Part shown: positions 52,328 to 59,689 of the stretch, piece by piece
How positions within the stretch are numbered: position 1 is the first letter of the stretch
How the letters are laid out: each line of letters starts with the position of its first letter
Origin: CAVTQY01 sp963736975
GTDB taxonomy: Bacteria; Pseudomonadota; Alphaproteobacteria; Acetobacterales; Acetobacteraceae
Reading direction: 5' to 3'
DNA length: 64,000 bases
Assembly (NCBI GenBank): GCA_963736975.1
Contig: CAVTQY010000001.1
Coordinates: 1,860,001 to 1,924,000 of the forward strand
Position numbers and translations under genes: made by a program
Notes under the pieces: generated by a model
What the model saw: the letters and a program-made list of their open reading frames with translations, nothing else
Told to the model about the DNA's origin: nothing
Database searches by the model: none

Positions 52328-52425
52328 GCCTCGGTCGTGAGTTCCAGCGATCCGGTCATGAAATGGAACCAGCGCGGGTATCCCCACCGCAGATATTCAT
52401 CGTAGATCGATGGCGGGGCGAATGT
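52328..52425 (-). pseudogene. DoxX-family fragment
   Basis: A short minus-strand segment encodes YDEYLRWGYPRWFHFMTGSL followed by ELT, which matches the second helix region of DoxX-like membrane proteins. Compare FARWGYPAWFQLLCGALELS in the intact DoxX gene at 52.7 kb. The flanking reading frame is not DoxX-like, so this is an old fragment. The surrounding 52250-52684 holds no other supported gene. Confidence 0.5.
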
Positions 52426-52684
52426 TGCTGAGCGATCCCACGACGAAGAAAGCGGCAGGTGCAAGGCCGAGACCTGGCGCCAGGAAAGCTTGGACATTTG
52501 TCCAACCTTGTCCGATGAGGGCGCCGGCGAGACCAGTGTGGCCACCTGTTCAACCAGCCGGCCGATCTCCGCTGATTGCTGCGGCTCGAAAAGTGATCTA
52601 CGAAACCACCCGTCACCACAGGATGACGGGTGCCCGCGCGGCCTGTTAGCGTCCCTGGCTCACTCGCCTGGTGGCGAGGAAGCC

Positions 52685-53029
52685 TCAACCGCGGACCGCC
52701 ACAGTAACCACAATGAGAGCCGAGAAGATCAGCGCCGGGGCGAGATGCCGGAACGGCTCCCGATTTCGTACCAACGTGAAGAGCGCGCCGATCATGATCG
52801 CACCGGCCAGCATTAGGCCTAAGATTCTGGTTTGTTGTCCAAGAAGAAGTGCCGCACTGGACAGTTCGAGAGCGCCACAGAGCAACTGAAACCATGCCGG
52901 GTAACCCCAGCGAGCGAAGTCGCGCTTCACCGCGCCGCGTCTTGCGAGATTGACCACCCCAGCAACCGCGAACAGAACCGCTAAGATCGTCGCGAGAATC
53001 GATTCGAAAGATGCACTGTTCCACGCCAT
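52685..53029 (-). CDS. DoxX-family inner-membrane protein
   Basis: A 114-residue protein with four predicted membrane helices: ILATILAVLFAVAGVVNLA, LLCGALELSSAALLLG, ILGLMLAGAIMIGALFTLV and LIFSALIVVTVAVRG. The conserved DFARWGYPAWF marks the DoxX/DoxX-like family, linked in several bacteria to thiol or quinone redox stress. ATG 53029 has GGAG seven bases upstream; an ATG six bases earlier is too close. Its neighbours are SDR/NmrA and HxlR genes, a common redox-stress grouping. Confidence 0.85.
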   Translation of the reverse strand: MAWNSASFESILATILAVLFAVAGVVNLARRGAVKRDFARWGYPAWFQLLCGALELSSAALLLGQQTRILGLMLAGAIMIGALFTLVRNREPFRHLAPALIFSALIVVTVAVRG

Positions 53030-53031
53030 CG

Positions 53032-53304
53032 TCATGCTCCGTAGATTTGCTGAAAGCGCTTTTGTACAGAGAGGTCCGCAATTAGGCCGGCGCCATGGGG
53101 TTTCCACGCAAGAACTCGCCGGGCATGCTGGCCGCTTACTGTCTGGTCGAGCGCCAGTGCGTCAGCGAACGGTCCAAGCGATTTGCGAGCATCGGAGCGC
53201 GCTTTCGCACGAACCGGCGCAACGACGGAATGGCCTTTCGCCACGGCGTCGCGGACGATCAGCCGTCCGGTTCCGCCCATTGCTCCGGAAACAAGAACCT
53301 TCAT
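53032..53304 (-). pseudogene. SDR/NmrA chimera with internal deletion
   Basis: An open frame of 90 codons that starts like an atypical SDR, MKVLVSGAMGGTGRLIVRDA then VAKGHSVVAPVRAKARSD. It then jumps to a C-terminal end, RKSLGPFADALALDQTVSGQ then HARRVLAWKPHG. The core of the Rossmann and substrate domains is missing, so it is not a working enzyme unless it is a new short protein. The junction at about residue 38 keeps the frame. It precedes the DoxX gene by two bases. Confidence 0.6.
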
Positions 53305-53493
53305 GTTTTGACCTCGATCTTTCTTGGTGTTAGCGCCGCAGTTCACAAGGAAACGGGCTGTTCCGCCTCTCTGCCAGGATCGCGATGCACATCGAGTGAT
53401 GGTGGCCATTCGGGACGGCCGGCCGCGACGCATTCATTCCGAAGGAGATGCGAACTTCCGGAGCAGGTCCCGAAAGTCGCATCCCGTCGCTGA

Positions 53494-54375
53494 TCAGCGG
53501 ACCTCCGCCGTGGCGGCCTTCTGGGCCGCCGCGAAGACATCGCGGGGGGACGTCGTGCCCGCGACGTGCTCCGTGCCCGCGGCGCCGAGGTCCATCCAGC
53601 CCGAGTTGACGGCCTCGAACATCGCTTCGGCCGGTCCGGTCTGGCCTTTGGGGATGCCGAACTGTTCGAACGCTGCCGGCCACCCGGCCCGCGGGACAGC
53701 GAAGGCCTTGACGTCGCGCTGCATGACATCGCCCAGTTGCGCCGCGACTTCTTCCGCGCTGACCATCGAACCAAGTTCGATGACGCGATGCCCCGACCAC
53801 GCCGGCCCGGTCAGCAGCGCCGCCACCTCGGCACCGATGTCGTTCGTCGCGACCATCGTCGATTTCCGGCTGGTCGGATTGTAGTAAACCGGGAGCGTGC
53901 CGCCCTGGGCGACGTACAGGCCGTAAAGGAAGTTCTCGAAGAACCCGCCGGCGCGCACGAAAGCGACCGGCGACGCCAAGTCGCGAAAGCCTTGCTCCAG
54001 CAGCGACAGGGCGGTGATCATTCCCAACCCGCTGGTCCGGTTCGCCCCCATCGACGAGAGCGCGATCACACGCGGCGGCGCGGCCTTGGTCAGTGCCTCG
54101 ACATAGTTCGCGATGACGCCCTTGGCTTCCTTGAAATCCGGCGAGGGGGCCCAGACGGCCGGCAGCATGACGAATGCGCCGTCGACGCCGTCGAGCGCCC
54201 GCTCGATGGCGGCCGCATCATTCCAGTCGCCATCGACCAGTTCGACACCGTGGTTCGCCCAGCTTGCGGCCTTGGCTCGGTCGCGGACCAGCGCGCGGAC
54301 CTGCTGGCCGCGGTCCAGCAGATGTCTCGCCGTTGCGCCGCCGACTTTTCCTGTGATTCCGATAACCAGAAACAT
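53494..54375 (-). CDS. NmrA-like NAD(P)H-binding oxidoreductase (QorB-like)
   Basis: Atypical SDR of 293 residues. FLVIGITGKVGGATARHLLD is the dinucleotide-binding start; IALSSMGANRTSGLGM and VRAGGFFENFLYGLY are typical of NmrA/QorB-like proteins, which bind NAD(P)H and can reduce quinones or sense redox state. ATG 54375 has AGGAG seven bases upstream. It is transcribed away from the HxlR regulator, the same arrangement as qorB and ytfH in E. coli. This supports a quinone or electrophile stress role. Confidence 0.88.
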   Translation of the reverse strand: MFLVIGITGKVGGATARHLLDRGQQVRALVRDRAKAASWANHGVELVDGDWNDAAAIERALDGVDGAFVMLPAVWAPSPDFKEAKGVIANYVEALTKAAPPRVIALSSMGANRTSGLGMITALSLLEQGFRDLASPVAFVRAGGFFENFLYGLYVAQGGTLPVYYNPTSRKSTMVATNDIGAEVAALLTGPAWSGHRVIELGSMVSAEEVAAQLGDVMQRDVKAFAVPRAGWPAAFEQFGIPKGQTGPAEAMFEAVNSGWMDLGAAGTEHVAGTTSPRDVFAAAQKAATAEVR

Positions 54376-54414
54376 GCATTTTCTCCTAGCGCTAGATGGT
54401 CTATGTTCTAGGCT

Positions 54415-54433
54415 AGGTCTCATATAGAGACCT
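54415..54433. promoter_or_regulatory. Palindromic operator between NmrA-like and HxlR genes
   Basis: A perfect 7-bp dyad, AGGTCTC-ATATA-GAGACCT, in the 116-bp divergent region. It lies 40 bases from the NmrA-like start and 58 from the HxlR start. HxlR proteins usually bind such dyads between divergent genes, so it is probably the HxlR operator. A smaller palindrome CTAGCGCTAG lies near 54386. Confidence 0.5.
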
Positions 54434-54491
54434 TGCGACTGCGCCGTAAGGAGGCAGTTATTTGTAACCAGGAGAGACCAGGGGAACCCGC

Positions 54492-54899
54492 ATGAGCACC
54501 GCATTGAGCGCGATCGAGAGATTCAGCCGTTTTCAGTTGGACGACGCCCAGTCGGACCACGCAGTCCACTGCCCGGTGCGCGAGGTGCTCGACCGCATCG
54601 GCGACAAGTGGAGCATACTCATGATCATGACCCTCGCGACGCGATCGCAGCGCTTCAGCGAGCTTCACCGCGCCGTCCGCGACATCTCCAAGCGAATGCT
54701 CACCCAGACCCTGCGCGATTTGGAGCGCGACGGACTGATCAGCCGTCACGTCTTTCCGACCAAGCCCCCGAGCGTTGAATATCGTCTGACCCCTCTAGGC
54801 CAATCGCTGCTGGACCCGATGGCGAGCCTCATCGATTGGGCCGATCGTCGTTATTCCGATATCCATGCCGCGCGCGTCCGCTTTGACTGCGCACCCTGA
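54492..54899 (+). CDS. HxlR-family winged-helix regulator
   Basis: A 135-residue transcription factor. HCPVREVLDRIGDKWSILMI is the HxlR-family signature with a conserved redox-sensitive-type Cys; the winged helix runs through RFSELHRAVRDISKRMLTQT then LRDLERDGLI and YRLTPLGQSLLDP. Relatives (YodB, HypR, YtfH) respond to quinones, diamide or aldehydes. The start is ATG 54492; it is divergent from the NmrA-like gene, which it probably controls through the palindrome between them. The 214-bp gap downstream (54900-55113) contains nothing supported. Confidence 0.93.
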   Translation: MSTALSAIERFSRFQLDDAQSDHAVHCPVREVLDRIGDKWSILMIMTLATRSQRFSELHRAVRDISKRMLTQTLRDLERDGLISRHVFPTKPPSVEYRLTPLGQSLLDPMASLIDWADRRYSDIHAARVRFDCAP

Positions 54900-55113
54900 C
54901 CGCCCCCGCAGCAGGCTTACCTGGATCGCCTACCCACTCCCGAACGGGCCTTGAGGTAAGTTCCATCCATTGGCTGCACCCGCCTCTCGCGCTCCCGCAC
55001 TGGTAACAACAGGGTCGATTTGATCGCCCGAAAGTCAAACCTCGCACGCAGCCTCGCCGTCCTGCTCGATCCGGACAAACTGCTCAGTTTGACCCAGGCT
55101 AATGGCAATCATG

Positions 55114-55533
55114 CTACACCCCGAGGCGCGCGACCTCGACGCGGTCGCCCACGCGGCGGATACAAAGAACTTGCTGCGGTTCCTCCTGCTTGGTGGGAAC
55201 CGAGATCAGTTGCGACTGGCCGGGCTGTAGCACCGCGTCGAAGCGCACGACTGCGCGCTGTTCGGCATTGCTACCCCGCCCGATCACGGTCTCCACCGTG
55301 GTCACCACCCACCAACCATCGGGGCAATTCACCCAGTAGGTAACGGCGGAAGCGTTTGCGCCAAGGTCGATCACTTTGGCCTGTCCCGCTCTCACGGCGG
55401 TCCAGTCCTGGGCGGCCTTGGCTCCCGTCTGTGCGTAGCCGGAGGTGGCGAGCAGTGAATAGCCCGCCGCTGCAGCCGCAGCTGAAATGGTAAGAAGACG
55501 ACGCCTGGTGGCCGCCAATGAAACCTTAGACAT
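55114..55533 (-). CDS. Small exported protein under a duplicated efflux promoter
   Basis: A 139-residue protein with an N-terminal signal peptide carrying TRRRLLTISAAAAAAGYSLL then ATSGYAQ. The mature part (about 105 residues) is beta-rich, with two Cys (VNCPDGWWVV and QVLCIRRV) that could form a disulfide. I recognise no family. Its promoter and operator (55567-55595) are a copy of those of the TetR-controlled RND efflux operon at 51.5 kb. It is therefore probably co-regulated with efflux, an inference from the shared sequence. Confidence 0.75.
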   Translation of the reverse strand: MSKVSLAATRRRLLTISAAAAAAGYSLLATSGYAQTGAKAAQDWTAVRAGQAKVIDLGANASAVTYWVNCPDGWWVVTTVETVIGRGSNAEQRAVVRFDAVLQPGQSQLISVPTKQEEPQQVLCIRRVGDRVEVARLGV

Positions 55534-55566
55534 TGGCCTTACTCCTTAATGGTGTGGGTGCGCCAT

Positions 55567-55595
55567 GAGTTATATGAACTATGTTCAGTTAACAA
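55567..55595 (-). promoter_or_regulatory. Duplicated efflux-type promoter with TetR operator
   Basis: On the minus strand TTGTTA (55590-55595) and TAACTC (55567-55572) are 17 bases apart, as in the efflux promoter. The spacer holds TGAAC-TAT-GTTCA (55575-55587), a perfect dyad and thus a better symmetric site than the original at 51459-51471. Confidence 0.55.
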
Positions 55596-55663
55596 TACTC
55601 ATGTCGGTGTATCACGCGACTGTGATGCGCCCGCAAAGCGGTGACGCCGTGCAGACAGGCCCA
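55577..55663. repeat. Duplicated tetR-efflux promoter segment plus tetR fragment
   Basis: 55577-55627 matches 51461-51511 with two mismatches, and 55633-55663 is identical to 51688-51718 inside tetR. The 176 bases between those two blocks in the original are missing. The orientation of both blocks is unchanged, so this is a direct duplication with an internal deletion, copied from the efflux locus about 4 kb away. Confidence 0.85.
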
Positions 55664-55731
55664 TCGGTGTCTCCCAGAGGTAATGAATCTAACTCTTGAC
55701 GGATAGATGCTCTAACGCCATCCTATCACCA

Positions 55732-56466
55732 TGTTCAGCACCCAACGCTTCCTCCCCGGCGAACTCCCAGCCGCCACCTACTACCCACCTCATCGACACG
55801 CTCCGCCGCGGGCTCCCGCCATCCCCCACTGATTATGACGGCCCCGAAGACCTCCGCCGCCGCGACCACGCCGCCATCGCCCGCATCGCCGCGCTCTGCC
55901 CGGCCAACCCCGCCGAGGCCGATATCGGCGCCCTCTACGTCGCCACCTCCGGGCAGTGGAAGCACTGGCTCCATGTCGCCCACCTGCCCGAAACCTCGCC
56001 TGAGTGGGCCATGAAATGCCGCGCCCAGGCCATCAGCATGATGGGCCCGTCGCAAAGCGCGCTCCGACTGCTGCTGCGCATGCAGGCTGCCCGCGAGAAG
56101 CGCGAATCAAGCAACGAAGCCTGCGACCGCGCCGCCTGGACCGAGGATTGCGCCCTCGGCCTGATGACCGAGGCGCTCTCGCCGCCCCCGCAAACCCCCT
56201 CCTCTCGCGGGAGGGGCCAGGGGGAGGGGGCCGCGCTCACCGCCGCCGAGCAATACGCCGCGATCTACCCGCAGCGCGCGGCGCTGATCCGCCGGATGGG
56301 GCGGGTGCCCGAGAACATCACCTTCGACCCGCCCGACAACGACCTGGTTCAGGCGCTCATCGCCGGTGAAGCGACGGCACCCGCCGTCTCACCCCATGAT
56401 CCGTCATCTCACGACCCGCGCAACGAGACGGCCTTGAGAACAACCTCGATGGCCGCGGCGGAATGA
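55732..56466 (+). CDS. Hypothetical protein with an in-frame repeat insertion; start frame unclear
   Basis: Conserved-looking protein of roughly 245 residues: HLIDTLRRGLPPSPTDYDG, HAAIARIAALCPANPAEADI, QWKHWLHVAHLPETSPEWAM and CRAQAISMMGPSQSALRLLL. It is helical, cytosolic, and of unknown function; from memory, similar proteins occur near transposon-rich regions of related bacteria. A natural start, ATG 55732 (MFSTQRFLPGELPAATY), is in a different frame from the body, so a one-base change near 55780 is likely. Alternatively translation starts at TTG 55696 in the body frame. Residues PPPQTPSSRGRGQGEGAA come from a GC-rich repeat (56196-56231) inserted in frame. Confidence 0.55.
   Translation, partial: CSAPNASSPANSQPPPTTHLIDTLRRGLPPSPTDYDGPEDLRRRDHAAIARIAALCPANPAEADIGALYVATSGQWKHWLHVAHLPETSPEWAMKCRAQAISMMGPSQSALRLLLRMQAAREKRESSNEACDRAAWTEDCALGLMTEALSPPPQTPSSRGRGQGEGAALTAAEQYAAIYPQRAALIRRMGRVPENITFDPPDNDLVQALIAGEATAPAVSPHDPSSHDPRNETALRTTSMAAAE
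56196..56231. repeat. GC-rich hairpin repeat inside a coding region (second copy)
   Basis: CCCCCTCCTCTCGC followed by GGGAGGGGCCAGGGGG can fold into a hairpin. The segment resembles the reverse complement of 6391-6433. It keeps the surrounding reading frame open, adding a Pro/Arg/Gly-rich patch. A weaker relative may lie at 14627-14657 (CTCTCGCC then GGGGCCGGGAGG). Confidence 0.45.
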
Positions 56467-56507
56467 CCTCGACAGAGCACCAACTCATATGAGCCGAAAC
56501 GCTCCGA

Positions 56508-59500
56508 TCAGAACGATCCGAACAAACCGCGCAGGAACCCGGGCGTGAGCGCGGTCAGCGGATTGATGCCGACCGCCGGATCGTCGAGTGGGCCCCGCAG
56601 CGTATAGGCGGCCGAAATGACCCCGCCGCCCCGCTCCGGACTGAACAGCCGGCCGATCACCGGCATGCGCCCGAGCAGCGAGTTGAAGAAATATGCCGGA
56701 ACGATGGTACCGGCGACATCGATCCGGTTGCTGTCGAGATCGATGCTGCCCTTGGCCGTCAGCCCAAGCGAGGGGCTGTAAGCGCGAGCACCGGTCAACT
56801 CGAGCACACCGTCATCCAGGCGGAACGGCGCGATCAATTTGGTGAAGCCGACGCCGGGCCCGCGCAACGCCTGAACCAACCCGTAGAGTGTGACCGCCTG
56901 CAACAGTTTCCCCATCACCGGAGCATTGCGCACCCGGAAATCGTCGATCTCAGTCGTGCCGACCAGCGGCCGGCCTGGTTCCGAGTCCCTATAGACCCCG
57001 GAAAAGCCGAGGCGCCCCCCCTCCATGGTGTCCAGCAGGTTGAACGCACGCAGCAATGCACCGGCATCGCCAGCGGCGACGCGTACGATCCGGCCGTCTC
57101 GCCCGGGCTCGATCGTTGCCCGCAACGGCCCCGCCGACCCGAGCGATCCGGCCAGCCGCAGGTCCCTCACCACCAGGCCGTCATCGGCGATACGCGCCGA
57201 GACCTGGGTAAGGAGACTGCCGCCGCTCAGCAGCACCCGATCGAAGCGGGCGTCCGCGCCCCAGGCCTGGCCTCGCCTTTCCGGCATATGGCGTGCCTGC
57301 CGAGCGCGGTGTGCGCCGCCGCCGGAGCCGAACCGCGCCGAAAGATCGAGTGTCGGCCCGGAAACCGTCGCTGCAATCGGACCGGATGCCGGGAATTGCA
57401 CACGGGCCTGCGCAACGGTTCGGCCCAGCACGAGGCGGTTGGCCTGCACCGCCGTCAATCGCCCCTGCGTCACCTCGGCGTTGCCAACTACCTCCAGACC
57501 ATCGCCCTCGACACGAATTGGATCGATGGCGGTCAGCCGATCATGATCGAGCATCAACGTGGCACTTGCTTGAGCCGGCGTACCCGCGGGTTTGCGCCAG
57601 CCAAGAGCGTCGATCGCCAGCGTGGTGGGGGACAGATCGGCCGTCGCCCGCACCTGCCCGGTGCCATCACGCCGTTCTGTCAGTATCGTCTGCAACGACA
57701 TCGGTCCGGCGACGACGCCATCGCTATCGATACCGAGTGCGGCGAGTTGGCGCGCGTCAGGACGCATGGTCAGCGCGATCCGTTGCGCCGCCTGCGATGG
57801 AGGGCCCGCAGTGAAATCCATATTCGCCTGAAACTGGGCGGCGATCCCGGCCAGCATCGCCTGGCCCGCGGCGCTCAGGCCGTCATTGTTGGCTTTGAGA
57901 TCGCATACACCCTGATCGATGCCGTGGCCCGCCACGATATCCGCAAGATGCACGTCCGATAAGTGGGCCTGAGCACTGATGGCGACCTGGTCGATGTCAA
58001 CCGTTTTGATCAGCGGCAACGATACCGAAAGCGTCGTCGTCACCTGCCCCGAAGGGTCCTTGAGCGGCAAGGGATGGCGCGACAACAAGCCGAGCCGCTT
58101 GTCCTGCAACAAGGCGATGGCAGCAGGCAATGGGCCGGCAACCGCAACCGTTATCGATCCGCTCTGCTCCTTTTGCTCCAGCCCACTGATCTGCATTTGC
58201 AGATCGTCCACCGCAAGCGACTGGCCGGCCGGAGTTCCCGGCGCTTGCACGCCTGAGGTTACGTGCACCTCCATCATGTTCGGGTCCGTCACGCGGAGTT
58301 CCGCTTCCGCCTGCACGATCGGTGGTACGGGACGGAGCCAATGGACGGTCACCCCGTCGCCTTGCAACGTGCCCTTCGCCTGAGTGATCCGGAGTCCCGC
58401 AAGGTCGCTTGCCGCGACCAGTCCGACTTCGAACCGTCCATCGCGGGCAAGGCCGCTCGTGATGTTCTGCACGACCCAGTCACGCGCGTCGCTTGCGAGC
58501 CCGGCCGGCCACAGCAGCGGCAGATCGGCGAACGCGACGTGGTCGAGGGTGAGTGCGACTTTCCCGGCAAACGCTCCGGAAGCGGCACGTCCCATCGTGC
58601 CATGTGCCTCGACCGTGGTTGGCGACAGACCGTTGGTGGCCGGCAAGACCAGGCGCAGGGCCTGGACCGTCACGTGGTCCGACGCGCCGGAAGCGAGAAG
58701 ACTGGCCGAAAGGATCGGCACGGTGCTGGACGCAACACGGACTTTGCCGGCTTCGGCCTGCAAGGTAAGCCGCGTTACCTGCACAGTCGGTCCGGGTCCG
58801 AGCTTCGCTTCCGCCTCGGTCGTCACCGCAGCGTCGAGAGTGCTGAGCCACGCAAGCGCCGGCGAGGCCGTGGCGAGTGCCGCCGGGGTGATCGGGCCTA
58901 GCCGCGCCTCGATGCGGGTCTCGCCGGTATTGGGAGAGGACTGCAGGGACACTGTGAGGAGCGCTTTCTGGGTCGCCAGAGCCAGCGTCAGCCGGGCTTG
59001 GCCGCTAACGCTCCCTTGCGCTGCGCGGGCCAGATCCAGATCGGCATCCTCGATCTGCCAGTTTGCGCCCAGTTGGCGATCGACGACCCTGACCGTGGCG
59101 CCGCGCAGGCGAAACCGAACGAGGTCGCCGAGCACACCGGATTTTTCGGTCGAAGGCCGAGTCAGCTCACGCAATACTGCGCCCGCGTCCGGGCGGTCGG
59201 GCGACGCCGCGCCCGCCTCCGGGTGGAGACTGATGGCGCCGTCACTCGCGCGTTGCAGGACGATGGTCGGGCGATCGATCTCGAGAGTCGCCGGTACGAT
59301 CCGGCCGCTTATCAGCCCCGACAACGACAGCGTGGCGCCGGCGTGTGGGGCGTCGAACTCGCGCGCCCCCAAGTCATCGAACAGCCAGACGTCGGTCAGG
59401 CGGATATCGATCGGCGATTCGAGTCCGTGCCGGAAGCCTTCCCAGGTCAGGGCGGCCGAGCCGATAGCCACCCGGCCCGGTGCTAGCTGCCGGTTCGCCG

Positions 59501-59672
59501 CCGCAGTGATGCGGGCGGCCAACCATGGAAGGTCGATCGGCCCCTGAGACAAGCGCCAAGCCAGTACGGCCGCTCCGGCGACAACGATAACCAGCAACGG
59601 TAGCAGTAACGCGAAGACCCGGTGCAGCACCACCCAGCATCCGCGCATCACTTGACCGGGGAGGCGGCTCAC
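56508..59672 (-). CDS. AsmA-like/YhdP-family membrane-anchored periplasmic protein
   Basis: Large envelope protein of 1,054 residues. One N-terminal membrane helix (VFALLLPLLVIVVAGAAVLA) is followed by a long, repetitive beta-rich periplasmic part (DUF3971/AsmA-like), a size typical for YhdP-type proteins. The C-terminal region ALTPGFLRGLFGSF and FSPERGGGVISAAYTLRGPL are family-like. Such proteins form bridges thought to move phospholipids to the outer membrane. The start is GTG 59672; ATG 59648 is an alternative. It is divergent from glnE with only 17 bases between start codons, so their promoters must overlap each other's coding sequence. Confidence 0.88.
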   Translation of the reverse strand: MSRLPGQVMRGCWVVLHRVFALLLPLLVIVVAGAAVLAWRLSQGPIDLPWLAARITAAANRQLAPGRVAIGSAALTWEGFRHGLESPIDIRLTDVWLFDDLGAREFDAPHAGATLSLSGLISGRIVPATLEIDRPTIVLQRASDGAISLHPEAGAASPDRPDAGAVLRELTRPSTEKSGVLGDLVRFRLRGATVRVVDRQLGANWQIEDADLDLARAAQGSVSGQARLTLALATQKALLTVSLQSSPNTGETRIEARLGPITPAALATASPALAWLSTLDAAVTTEAEAKLGPGPTVQVTRLTLQAEAGKVRVASSTVPILSASLLASGASDHVTVQALRLVLPATNGLSPTTVEAHGTMGRAASGAFAGKVALTLDHVAFADLPLLWPAGLASDARDWVVQNITSGLARDGRFEVGLVAASDLAGLRITQAKGTLQGDGVTVHWLRPVPPIVQAEAELRVTDPNMMEVHVTSGVQAPGTPAGQSLAVDDLQMQISGLEQKEQSGSITVAVAGPLPAAIALLQDKRLGLLSRHPLPLKDPSGQVTTTLSVSLPLIKTVDIDQVAISAQAHLSDVHLADIVAGHGIDQGVCDLKANNDGLSAAGQAMLAGIAAQFQANMDFTAGPPSQAAQRIALTMRPDARQLAALGIDSDGVVAGPMSLQTILTERRDGTGQVRATADLSPTTLAIDALGWRKPAGTPAQASATLMLDHDRLTAIDPIRVEGDGLEVVGNAEVTQGRLTAVQANRLVLGRTVAQARVQFPASGPIAATVSGPTLDLSARFGSGGGAHRARQARHMPERRGQAWGADARFDRVLLSGGSLLTQVSARIADDGLVVRDLRLAGSLGSAGPLRATIEPGRDGRIVRVAAGDAGALLRAFNLLDTMEGGRLGFSGVYRDSEPGRPLVGTTEIDDFRVRNAPVMGKLLQAVTLYGLVQALRGPGVGFTKLIAPFRLDDGVLELTGARAYSPSLGLTAKGSIDLDSNRIDVAGTIVPAYFFNSLLGRMPVIGRLFSPERGGGVISAAYTLRGPLDDPAVGINPLTALTPGFLRGLFGSF

Positions 59673-59689
59673 CGACAGCCTGTCCGCAC

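Noticed and set aside
54917..55108. Minus-strand frame resembling a transposase scrap after HxlR
   Set aside because: No alignment-quality motif could be read; likeness was only in basic, Leu-rich composition.
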